The position numbers were made by a program, and so were the translations under genes. From contig OY821751.1 in NCBI GenBank assembly GCA_963682055.1, positions 4,526,001 through 4,590,000 of the forward strand: 64,000 bases of DNA. Direction: 5' to 3'. Origin of the DNA: Primula veris (taxonomy: Eukaryota; Streptophyta; Magnoliopsida; Ericales; Primulaceae). Shown here piece by piece: positions 36,306-47,521 of the stretch (within the stretch, counting starts at the first letter, position 1; every line of letters begins with the position of its first letter). The notes beneath the pieces are model-generated. The model was not told the DNA's origin. It did not search any database and was given only the letters and a program-made list of their open reading frames with translations.

Positions 36306-39183
36306 TTACGAGCCAAACGGTGCTCTCCGAGGAACCCCTTTTCTCCTTTTCCCACTTAAACAAAGTGACGGTGGTGGTGGCATGGACGGGTGTATCATTT
36401 GTGAGCCTTCTTCATCTATTGATGATGGTATAATTGTCCTCGACATCCCTTCATCTCCTTCAATTACTACCTCATCCTTGGCCTCGAGAGTAAAGCTTGC
36501 ATTTCCATTAGTCTTTATTCCGATAAGCTAAGTGAAAGGCAAATAAGAACGCTAATACGAAGGCAGTAAATAAAAGAATAGCCTCATGTTTGCATAAGGT
36601 AACACATGAAGAAATTTTTAATAACATTCATATGAGAACATGATCATTAATGTAGGTCTAGTTTGGGAAGTTCTATAATTATTGAATATGACACTATAAC
36701 ATGAATAAATGGGGTATCCGTATGGATAGAAGTCCACGGTGGTTGTGGATATATAAAGATGTGCACGATTAATGTGTATGATTATCTGCAAATAACTAAG
36801 TGGACATGAAGTTTGCAACCAAAGGGAAGAACGTTTAAGTTATGATACTAGGAGTAACATGTAATAACCGCAGTCCCTCTTCCGTTCAAATACCAATTCG
36901 TGCGCTTATTGAACAAATCTGAAGTTAACATTGTAGGGTTGTATATATATGTATATAGCGAATCTCTTGTGAGCTAAATGTAATTTACTAGCAATTTCTT
37001 GAACCTACTCTTTTAGAAAGATTTCACTTCAAGTGAAGGGTTTCATTTTACAAAGATATATATCGTTTAGTAAACTATTTCAACCAATTACATCTGTGAA
37101 AGTTTAAAGTTTTTGTGCATATTTTATAAATAGTACCAATTGTACATCAGCAATGTTGATGTTGGTTAAGCTTTTAAAAAATGTGGGTCATCGTGATTAA
37201 GCTAGATGTTAACTTATGTCAATTGTGATGAGTTGTGTTGAATGTGATATTGAAAGAAAGCAATAAAAAAAGAAAAATATTTTTTCTCACACATTTTTCC
37301 TATTCAAAAAATTAATCAACTGATATGTCACATTACATGTCATATTTACCTCATCAAGATTTTTGGTTGTTAGTAATAATAGATTTATTTTTAATTAATA
37401 TTTAATTTTAGGGTATACTCAATTAAGTTTCTAATATATTTTTATTTGGTTTTTTAGTCGGTTGAGTTTTTAAATTTAACAATTTTTTTATTTTTATTTT
37501 TAATTAATATTTAAATTTAGGTTAAGTTCAACTAGACTTCTAGTATATTTTTATTTTGGTATTTAGTAGGTTGAATATTTATTATGTTGAATATTTATAT
37601 TTTGATTTATCAAATTATAGAATTTTATGTATATTTGGAGGAATAAAGATGTATTTTATTAGCATATGAAGTGTATGAGTTGTGGGTTTAGCGTTACTCG
37701 ATAAATAAATGACAAAAAAATTAACAAATGAATCTGTAAATTGATAGAAAAAATTTTAATTTAGAATTTTTTCAAATTTTTTCTTTAATGTCTGGGATAG
37801 TGGGTGGACATAATTTTTTATTTTGACCATATTGTCTAGAAACAAAACAAAGTCTATAAAAACAAGTAATTTATTTTATGCGTGTATTTTACTTTTTTGA
37901 GATTTGAGATTTTGGTTTAAGAAAATAAGGAATGGGACTATTACATCTCATCAGGTATAATTTCTAGTTCACTTGTGTGGGTGGCGGGTGGGGGGTGGCG
38001 GATGGCTGTAGCATCACTTATAAAATAAAAAAAAAGGTCCCAAATTAACTAAAAATAACATGAAACACTAACCTTACACCCCAATGAACAAAATCGAAAT
38101 GGGTCCAACAAGCTTCTTCCACATATTTCACAAGTGTGAGAACTTGATCCTTTGGTATTTTTAGGCTGAGGTCTCTCATTCAAGAACATAACCCTAGCAC
38201 TATTTATCACATAGGTTTGAACTCCATTTATGTCTAAAGCATCTTCTATATCTGATACTCTCACTACATCATGATATGATGATCTCCTTATCTGCATTAG
38301 TAAATATATATTAACATTTTGTTAAAGAAAAAAAAATGATAATTCATTAAAAGTTTGAGTATTTACTGTTAATCCTTTGTCTGTCTAACTTTCCTTTCTT
38401 TAACAATCCGCGAGTCTCGCCCTCTTATTTCTTTCGTATTCGAGGTTTAGTAAAGGTTTATTTGGAGGCTAAGCGATGTATATATTTGTCTAAACATTGG
38501 GGATATATTAAATTATTTTTTAAAATGGAGTCTAATATAGAAATCTTTGAATTTGAGGTAAAATGTGAGATATATGCATTTTTTTATTACTGTGTCTGTA
38601 TGTTACATGTACTTTGATTGAGTCATTGAACACAGATAAAACCAAAATGCAAATTTGACTACTCAACTTGCACATTGGCAGTATTTTTAAATCCCTTTTG
38701 TTTTCTGCCAAAAAAGCCTTCATATTAATTACCATATAGGGTGTTTCTCCAATTGGCCATCCAAAAGGAATAACTTCTTTCACAATGGCAATATTATACA
38801 TATTCCTATACTTTTTGTAAAAAAAAAAAAAAAAAAAAAACTCCTTAAAAAGTTTCCTTTAATATGGTATTTTTTAAATGGATAATCGCTTATAACTACG
38901 AAACAAAAAAGAAAGCAAACAAATGTATATACTAACAACAATATTACATAAGAAATTAATGAAGATAAAAATGTACATTTATAAATACATATAATTATGT
39001 ACTATTAACCTGTATAACTTGATGATCCTTATGCTTTGATGATCGGCAACCGTAACAAAATGCGTCACCGTGACAATCCAAGCAATACATATTTCTCTCA
39101 CTCCTCGCCGCATCTCCGTGAGTTCGACAAATAGAAAAGAAGTTTGTCTTCAAAAGCAGCTCGAGCCACATAGGCACCGGCAT
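36306..39183 (-). CDS. PLATZ zinc-binding transcription factor (3 exons)
   Basis: On the - strand, exons 39183-39010, 38291-38073 and 36527-36306 give 204 residues, all joins in phase 0. PLATZ proteins are plant-specific nuclear zinc proteins that bind A/T-rich DNA and often repress transcription. Exon 1 starts [20 protein letters not shown] and holds a B-box-like C/H cluster ([28 protein letters not shown]). Exon 2 opens with [12 protein letters not shown] and ends with [20 protein letters not shown], the family's second cysteine cluster. Exon 3 encodes [15 protein letters not shown] and the end [13 protein letters not shown], a conserved PLATZ tail. The start was chosen at the first ATG before the conserved W-L-LL block; the frame upstream looks like leader. 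A TATATAG word on the - strand near 39352 is a possible TATA box. Intron 2 is long (1545 bp). Confidence 0.94.
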
Positions 39184-40083
39184 TGTCCAAATTCTATACA
39201 CAAAACTGATCTCGAATGTACATATCAATTAATGTGCATAAATATATATTTAATCAAAACTCTATGGTTAGATTTTCTTGATAATGAAAATGAAATAGAG
39301 GTAGATAAAAAGCTAGAGAGAGACTAAACAACTCAAAACTTAGAATTCAACAACTATATACAGAGCATAAACTAAAAGACAAGGAATACACTAACTTTTT
39401 CACAAATAGACGGCTAAGATTGATCGTGGTGGATGAAATTTATTATGACCCGTTGGATGGTAATTGACGCTTACGATTCTTTTGGAATTTCTTTAGCGTA
39501 TTTACATAAGGATACATACAAGACTACGTTTGCACTCCACGAATTTTAAAACCAAGCTTTTAATCTGCCGACACGTGTCGTTACGTCCATGTGGCGTAAT
39601 CTCACTACAAAAAATACGAGGGACTTACAAATATATACATCATGTTTGGGTCCGTTTGACAACAGATTTTTTTAGTGAAATTTTTGGATTTTAGATTTTA
39701 GATTTTAGAAATTTATGAATGTTTGACAAGTTAGATTATTCAGATTCTGAAAATCTGATTCTATGTTAAAAATCTAAAAAATCCAGATTTTTAAAATCTA
39801 GTTTTTCAATGAATTTTCAAAACAGATTTTTTAAATCTAATTTTGAATCAAAAAATTTGTTATCAAAATTTGTAACAGTTTTTTTAAACATTATCAACAC
39901 TGTAACAGTTTTGTGGCAAATTTTGAATCTCATTAAGTTATCATTATTTTATAGTGTATGTGGGAAGAAAGGTTAGTCAATAAGAATGACTCAAATGGCT
40001 TTGGGTTTTAGGTGAATTTAGGATAATGGTGGTAACATTTAATGTGGTCACCCTATGTAATGAGAAACGGATAAAGAACAAGT
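39184..40083. other. Upstream region of PLATZ
   Basis: It carries the PLATZ promoter and leader, then a repeat-like block (about 39640-39910) made of inverted AGATTTT / AAAATCT words starting near GGGTCCGTTTGACAACAG, possibly an old MITE. Nothing coding is seen. Confidence 0.5.
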
Positions 40084-40465
40084 TGAAGAATACCAATAGA
40101 GTTTCGTTTTAAAAAATATTATTTAGTAGAATTTACTTTTATATTTTATTTAAAATATTTAATTATTACTATTTTTAGTTTAATTAGGATTGCTAAACAA
40201 TCAGAATATTTACTTATTACTATTCATAGTTTAATTCGGATTAGACAATGTTATAAATACCGCTATAGTAGTGGTGTTTTAATAATTCAGTTATTAAATT
40301 AATAATAGAGTTTTTCTCTTTCTAATTTATATTTCTTATTGAGTTATAAGTTGTGTTGATGGATTCCAATGATTTAACGTCTGTTCGAGCATTTTTGAGC
40401 AAACACCCGTTTGTATGTTACGAACGATATCCTTTTATTTTATTTTCAGTTTCCGTGTTGCGTCA
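40084..40465 (+). repeat. 5' LTR of the compact gypsy-type element
   Basis: It matches 41917-42300, including TTAATAATTCAGTTATTAAA and GAGCATTTTTGAGCAAACAC / CAAGCATTTTTGAGCAAACA blocks, and ends at GCGTCA immediately before the primer-binding site. Confidence 0.82.
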
Positions 40466-41916
40466 GGTGGTATCATAGCGAGCCTACGATCTTGATCAAA
40501 TACAAAACTTTGTTCAAATCTGATAGTGACGGTGATATGATAGAAGACGCGAGGTCCCAAAACGAAGATTATGAAAAGCTCTATCTCTGACGGAGAACTC
40601 ACGTATCGAAAAAAAATGTTTCAAACTCAATGTCGATTAGGAGAATCTGTTTGCAAGATAGTAATAGACAAAAAATGTTTGTCCAACTTATAGTATCACT
40701 AAAAGTTATGAACTACTTGAACTTGGACACGAGCCCGCACCCCACACCTTACCAAATCGGGTGGGATCAAGATGGACTCCCGGTTCAGATAACTCGTATA
40801 TGTATGGTTCCTTTAGCTATGTGAAAAATATATAAGTCTTTAATCAGTTGTGAAATAATTGATATGAATATTTGTAATATTTTGTTGGAAAAATTATGGC
40901 AAGATAAATGAAATATGTTTGTGATGACAAACAACATATATATACACATTTAAATGGCAATTAATAGGAATTCGCATTGAAGGACCGAAGTCTCTTCAAA
41001 AAGAGAATTTTTTTTTATAATGATCAAATTTTTTTCCTCTATTCAAAACCATGTTTTTCAATTGTTGATTTGGGGTTGACTAAACTTGTTTTAACCGATG
41101 ACCTCAAAACTAAAAACAACATTATCCTAAAATACTATAATTGAACGCAAGATTCACAAATGATTGATATAGTTCACTTGGATTCTGAAACAATCTCGCT
41201 AAAAGAAACAAACAAACTTTTTCTCAAAAGTTTTTTAAAGTTAGAGCAAGGCGTTGATATTAATAATTTTAAAATTATTGCTAATTTTTTTTTCAAGTTG
41301 AAGAGCGACAATATTGAATTCGAGTAATTAAAAATTGATGATACGAATGCATGTAATGTATTATTGGGCAGATCATGGGAATTTGATGTGGTTTTTGTCT
41401 ATAAAGAAAAAGATGAAACATATTATACTGAGTGAAAAGGAAAAAAATTTATGCTAGTTTCAACAGGATGTATATCAAAGGTTTTTAAATTGGAAGAGAA
41501 AAATTTGTTGGCTATCTCTAATGTTGTCAACGATTTTTCTTTTAATATAAATGATTTTAATGGAGTTTTAACTTTCAGAATTAAGACGGAATATGCAGGG
41601 ATCGAAATAAGTGAGTTAATGAAAGAATTATTAAAGGGATTTCGAGGTGTAACGCTCGAGTCGAATCAACTACCTTTCATGATTATATTCAGCACTTGAT
41701 AGATTTTGTTCACGAGTATTATTTGTTCACGAGTATTTGGATATCGATTGTGATACATTAATTGGAGATCCGTGGGACAGGGGGAAAATAATGCGCCGAC
41801 AAAAATATGACAATTGATTCGATAAATTTTTTCGCTTATAAAGTACAAATCGGGATGATTTGTTTTGAAGTGAAAGAGAATGATGAGAAACGAATGAAGA
41901 CCAAGTAGTATCAAGT

Positions 41917-42300
41917 TCAAGAAAAACAATGGAGTTTCATTTTAGAAAACATTATTTAGTAGTATTTATTTTTCTATTTTATTTAGAATATTTAGTTATT
42001 AATATTTCGAGTTTAATTAGGATTACTAGACAGTCAAAATATTTAGTTATTACTATTATTTATTTAATTAGGATAGTTAGACAATGCTATAAATATCACT
42101 ATAGTAGGGGTGCTTTAATAATTCAGTTATTAAATAAACAATCCATTATTTCTCTTTCTAATGTATATCTATTATTGAGTTATAAATTGTGTTAGTGAAT
42201 TCCAACTATTTAATGCCCGTTCAAGCATTTTTGAGCAAACACTCATTCTGTGTTACAAACAAGATACTTTTATTTTATTTTAGGTTTTGGTGTTGCGTCA
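41917..42300 (+). repeat. 3' LTR of the compact gypsy-type element
   Basis: It is the partner of the repeat at 40084-40465 and ends GTTGCGTCA at 42300. It carries a possible TATA word (TATAAATATC) near 42090. Confidence 0.82.
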
Positions 42301-44431
42301 CTAGGAGCAGTTAAGTCATTATTACAAAATCATTAAACTAATTGATGGAATCAAATTATTTTAAAAGGACAGATTTCTTAATATTCCAGCCGCCCTTAAA
42401 GTAATTGCTTATTACTACTGTTTTCACATAGAAAGTGATTCTGATTACCAAATTTTCGACACAAAAAATTGCCCATATGTGTATAGCACTAACTTTTGTT
42501 GCGTTTTTTTAAAATCGATGTTGATTTGATACAAAATTGGTAAACCGGCACATGGTAAATTATGTGGGTATGTATAGCAATTCTCTTTTTACATTCTACG
42601 TATCAATAATTTTATGTGACATGACTTATATAGTTATATGTTAGAAAATTATATTTTTGTTAGGTCATAGGATGAAGTGTTGTCTCAAATATAACATAAT
42701 TAAGTACATATCATTAATCACCGACGCTTATGATACTCGTGTCACAATTTAGCTTTAAAAACTATATTAAAAAAATAGGAAAAAAGGTTGTTTAGGACCT
42801 GACATGTGTTATTATGTTTTAACATTTTAGTACACAATCTTTAAGTTTATTAATTTAAGTCTCAATCGATCAATTTTTATCAAATTAAGGATCCGAAGCA
42901 GTGAATCGATGAATTTGTAGTCCATGTATCTCATATTTAGGACTATTTTTTCATTGCACTCACTATGTAATAAGTGATATAACGTGATTGCAATAACTCC
43001 CCTCATCGGATGAAAATAAATATATGTGGATCCAAATTAGGAAAAATTACATGTTGAGTACCAAAATTGTACAAGTCAATAGTATATGTTATTAAACATT
43101 TTTGTCCCGGAAAATAATTTGTCATATAGTTTGCTAATATAGACTTTGATTGATTAGTATAATTTGTCTTTTAAACAAAAATCGGGTATTAGTGGTCTCT
43201 CGTTACTCGTCGGGCATATGGTATGTGTTTCACAATTTCACTTAAATTTTGTTTGTTTGTCATTTTTAATTACTAAAATAGCCACAATAAGTTCTTCAAA
43301 ACAAAAAACAATTACTCAAAGTTGGGTTTTCAGTTTTTTGAAATTTTAGAGCAGAACCAAAAACATGTAGTGTAATAAAAAAAAACTATTGAATGACAGG
43401 TCATCCAACCTATTTGGGTGCACCGTGCACTATACAACTTATTGCAAAAATTTGAAAAAATAAATTAAAAAATGATAAAACATAAAATATGATAGAGATA
43501 TTATGTAGAAAGAGTATAAAATTTATATATTCATTATATAAAATATAAATGAATATTAAAAAGGGCGAACTACATAGAGAACACAAAAAGTAGTCACCGA
43601 TGAACAAATCTATGTATTAGATAAATCTTTGATAAAGCCAATTTACTCTTATCAAATCCTAGTGATATCTTTATTTTTTGATACTATGTTTGACCCATGA
43701 CCAAGTCGGGCCATGTTGACTCGTCACGACGAGCGTCTGTTTATTTTATGTATCGTTATTTACGTACTTTCGTTGTTTTACTTTTATTAGGCTTGAGACC
43801 TAATTGAATTGTTTTTAATAATTAGAGTTATTAATATACATCAATAGTATCCTCAAATAGTTTCTATTCGTAAAAGAATCCCTCTCATGTTAATGAGTTA
43901 GGTTACCTCCGTACCTTGCCATTATCATCATAAATGCTATCTTTTGACTATCTTTATTTCTATACACTTTTGCCAGTTCAAGATTTTTTTTGAGATAATA
44001 GCGTCGAGTTGTCTACGATTTTGGTTAGCACCATAATAGAGTTAATCCGGGTGGTTGAGTCCATCGATTGGTATCAGAATTTATATTTAAAAAATGACTG
44101 AAAATATATGAAATTGTTTAAGAAATTTTTCGTGGTATATTAATAAATGAATGAAATGTCTGTTTGCCCAGATGTAAAAAAAGACATTTTTTTTTTGTAA
44201 GGTAAGAATATATTGAAAAGGACAGAAAGAGTCCTTATGTAGAACAGGCTGCAAACTAAGGCAGTAACAACATCGGAAAAGAAAAAAATAGCGAATGTAA
44301 CAAAGGTGATAATTTCATTTAGAAATATCATCTTAGTATGATTGTTAAAGAGGGAGGCTTTCAGCATAGAAAATCCATTTCTTATATCCCTTGACATGGT
44401 TTTATCAGAATCTTCTAAGTACCACCAGTAG

Positions 44432-44625
44432 CATTACAAAATAATGTTTGATTTAGTAAGAGTCAAGAACTGTCGTAAGCCTGTCACAAACTGACTAAAC
44501 TGTCATAAAGCCGTCACAAATTGACTAAACTGTCACAAAACCGTCACAAAAACCGTCGCTAATAAGCTCGTAACAAAAAATATCGTCACCAGTTCCGTCG
44601 CTATTTGAGTATTTTTTTTGTAGTG
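44432..44625 (-). mobile_element. CACTA-ended MITE, copy 2 (194 bp)
   Basis: It is the reverse complement of the element at 8041-8223, with shared words CCGTCACAAAAACCGTCGCT, AATAAGCTCGTAACAAAAAA and CGCTATTTGAGTATTTTTTT. The ends are CATTACAAAATAA (one change from CACTA) and TTTTTGTAGTG. It carries an extra internal repeat of the CTGTCA...CCGTCACAAA unit compared with copy 1. Confidence 0.8.
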
Positions 44626-44873
44626 GTAGTTGAGATCTAATATATTCTTCTCCTTTTGTAACACACCATTTCATTTCTTTTGCATTGGATCTTCTTCCAT
44701 GCTTGAGTTAACCAAGCATAGATCCTAAACTGTGGTAGACTGGTAGCAATTATAATTTGTTGAACAAGCTAGAAAAATTGAAAAACATATCACCTAGTAT
44801 AGATGCGGTAACAACTGAACTGTGCATATCCATTTTGGTGAGGTAAAGTACTTAACTCTCCTTTCGCATTATA

Positions 44874-45102
44874 CTTCCTCCCACTTTATAAGTTTTATGT
44901 AAAACCACGTCCAAATTTGACTGGATTTGAACATGTAACTAAATTGCCGAAACGATTTTTTTTAAATTTCTATATATAGTTTAAATGTTAAATTATATGA
45001 TAGAATTTTTTTTTTTAAATTTCGACAATTTAGATATGAGTTATCTGCCGTTAAAAATTACGCATGATTTCGTATAAAACTTATCATGTGTGACGTAGGG
45101 AG
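44874..45102. mobile_element. Stowaway-like MITE (229 bp)
   Basis: It is flanked by TA (44872-44873 and 45103-45104). The left end CTTCCTCCCACTTTATAAGT faces the right end ACTTATCATGTGTGACGTAG plus GGAG. It has the same length as, and a core in common with (TTTAAATGTTAAATTATATG), the copy in NBS1 intron 1. Confidence 0.82.
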
Positions 45103-45419
45103 TAACAATCAAACTAGAGCAGGGGCTACGTATCACTTTTGAAAATATTATCATTAATATTCAAAGGTTTAGCAAGAAAAGAATTCCTTATAGGAATGTT
45201 CTTGAGATTCTTTAATTTAACTATAATAATAAAGTCAATTTGGTACAAAATGGTACGTACCAATCTCAGAATGACTTTTACCATGAATTCCGTCATCTCT
45301 GATCTCCTTCCAGATATAATAAATACGGCAAGAGAAAATCATTTTACCTAAATTAATTTCTTCAAAAAATTAAAAGTATAAGCATTAAAAATAAATAAAT
45401 AAACAATTTTATTTTTATA

Positions 45420-46385
45420 ATGTAATGTGATTCTATTACAAATTCCGACACTTGCAGAAAGTAAATGCAATTAATTAAAATTCTAGGCAGATTAATATAA
45501 CTTATTAAACTGTTGGACTGATTTGTAATTAAACAAAACTGTCAGACAGAATAGTATAAAATTAAACTGCTGTACTGTTTGTTAATTAAAAGAAACTGCT
45601 AGACAGAATATTATGATTATAAACTCCTGGACTGTTTATGTAAATAAATAAAATTATAGAACTGAAATGTAAATTACAGAAAAGAAATTATAGAATTGAA
45701 ATGAAATAAAAGAAAGGTACTGGAATGAAATTACAGAAATGAAATTACAAATAGACGATGCTACTGTTTAACAGAATGTCTTTAACCAATATTCGCATAA
45801 TCACCTTTAAGGTTTCTAGTTATGTTTGTAATGCTGGATTTTAGAGAGATGATATATGAATTGCACTATTAACTGTGTAATAATACCTCATTTATTGCAT
45901 CAGTTACAAATTCCTGGAAACTTTGAGAACCACTCCTTTTATTTATACAAAACTCTTTTTTCAGTCTTCGGACCCAGGACAAATCCCGAGGCCCGAGCGA
46001 GCGCGCGTGGTACACATTTAATACACACATGTGTATGTGGATACACAACTTAATACCCATATGAGATAGTTTTGTATATATATTGTAAAAATGACTCTTC
46101 ATTTTACAATGTGGAACAATTCCCAATGAGTTATCCTCATTAAACTCATTTTTCAGCATTAAAATATTTTTTCTTTTTCAACCCCAATCTTTAACGTCAA
46201 TTTTCATTCACTCACATTCTCCGAATAGGTCATGCGACATATCATTACGAACCATGTCATATCATCTCCTCAATCGTCTTGAGTATGTTGTCAAAAAATA
46301 ACGACTGTCACTTGTAATATTGACTTAAACATGGTCATGTGACCATTCAGAAAAAAAAAACATGTTTTACATGGTTTTTCCAACA
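45420..46385 (-). repeat. Probable solo copia-type LTR on the - strand
   Basis: Read on the - strand from 46385 it starts TGTTGGAAAAACCATGTAAA. It then has a leader resembling the copia LTR at 4221 (an ACATTG...GAGT...ATATATAC block near 46100) and a tail of degenerate CAGTxCAGxAGTTT units similar to that LTR's minisatellite. No internal coding region or partner LTR follows on either side. The 3' end (+ strand about 45420) is not exact and no target duplication was found, so it may also be a truncated element. Confidence 0.6.
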
Positions 46386-47521
46386 CTAGTATCTCTAAGA
46401 ATCTCTCTAGTGTGGCTTTTAGGAAGAATAGGGCCACTTTGTATCTCTAAGAACGCACTCATTTTAATTTGCAAAGAAAAATAAATGTAATACCATCTCA
46501 CACAATCATATTGACTCTTTTTTTTCCAAAATTTTTATAATGTGAGAGTGGTGGTGGAGTGTACATTAATGGACTAAATTGCTTAAACTAAAAAAATTAA
46601 GAAATTTTTGTCCCGTTTTCTCCTTTTAAACATTTTTCCAACACGTTTTCTCCAACAATAACGATGAGCTCGGGCCATTATTCGCTCATGTATGTTAGCT
46701 CTCGAGCCAAAGGTCCGAGTATACATTATTTTAGACATTTTATGCGTAATGCCAAATCCGTTGGTCATAATTCTCCAATCCAATAATGGGGTTTTTGTCT
46801 TTTTTTGCTCACATTATTAAATCTAAAATTTCAGATTTCCAAAATTATGGATAAAAAAAAAACCGGTGTTCTTATACAACTCACACCATACTTGTTTGTG
46901 ATAAAATATCTGATTTCCATAATTATGGATCCAATTATCTTGTAGAAGTTAAACTTATCTTTATATAACATTCCATTTCATCTTCTAGCAAAACCATGGT
47001 TTGACCCTTGGCACTGTGTAACAATGCTTAAAGTTAAGTTTTAAGCCACATAAAGATCAATGCATGTTTAACATTCTTTCATAATGAACAAAGAGAAGAA
47101 AAATATAATATTACTATAAAAAAATAACAGGAGTGTTAGTAAGTATACGATTGTTGCTAAAAATTCAGCTACAGTAAAATAAAAATTAGTAATATTTAGC
47201 AATAACTTATGTTGCTATATTTTTGCTAAATTTTACCGAGTACTAATATACCATTACTGTTGCTGAAATGTTACTATCCTAATATAGTTTTTTTTTTTTT
47301 TAGAATAGAAAACCCCAGGACTAAAGTGTAGAGATTAATCAAGAGATCTCACATCAAGAATGCATGTTTAATTTTCTCCCCTATGGGGAAGAAAAGTTTG
47401 TTTATCTTTTATGACTTGGTATTTCAACATTAAAAAGTGTCAATAAAACTGACAACTAAAAGGTACCAAACATAAATAAGATTATAGATTCAAGTCCAAC
47501 AAAAGGGGAAGATCAAACTAG

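Larger units (their letters stand above)
40084..42300 (+). mobile_element. Compact LTR retrotransposon with Ty3/gypsy remnants
   Basis: Direct repeats of ~382 bp (40084-40465 and 41917-42300) both end GTGTTGCGTCA. The left LTR is followed at once by a primer-binding site TGGTATCATAGC (40468-40479), one base off the initiator-Met consensus. The 1.45-kb internal part keeps fragments of the gypsy protease-to-RT linker (a TPYQIGWDQDGLPVQITRIC-type block near 40740-40800, and VLLGRSWEFDV near 41365-41395), with stops between them. Gag, RT and integrase are gone. LTRs differ at many sites, so the insertion is not young. Ends of the LTRs are clear on the right, less so on the left; no target duplication was recognised. 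Confidence 0.82.
42301..47521. other. Spacer between gypsy-type element and TKPR1
   Basis: No gene is supported. It holds a CACTA-ended MITE (44432-44625), a Stowaway-like MITE (44874-45102), an isolated copia-type LTR (about 45420-46385) and a TTGCTAA-rich MITE-like stretch (47115-47300). A TTGGTATCAGAAT word near 44070 resembles a decayed LTR-element primer-binding site. Confidence 0.55.

Noticed and set aside
36202..36531. 109-codon + strand open frame
   Set aside because: It is antisense to the PLATZ last exon, whose - strand reading gives the conserved family tail.
44060..44090. TTGGTATCAGAAT word as the primer-binding site of another LTR element
   Set aside because: No convincing LTR pair was found around it; mentioned only as a possible decayed remnant.
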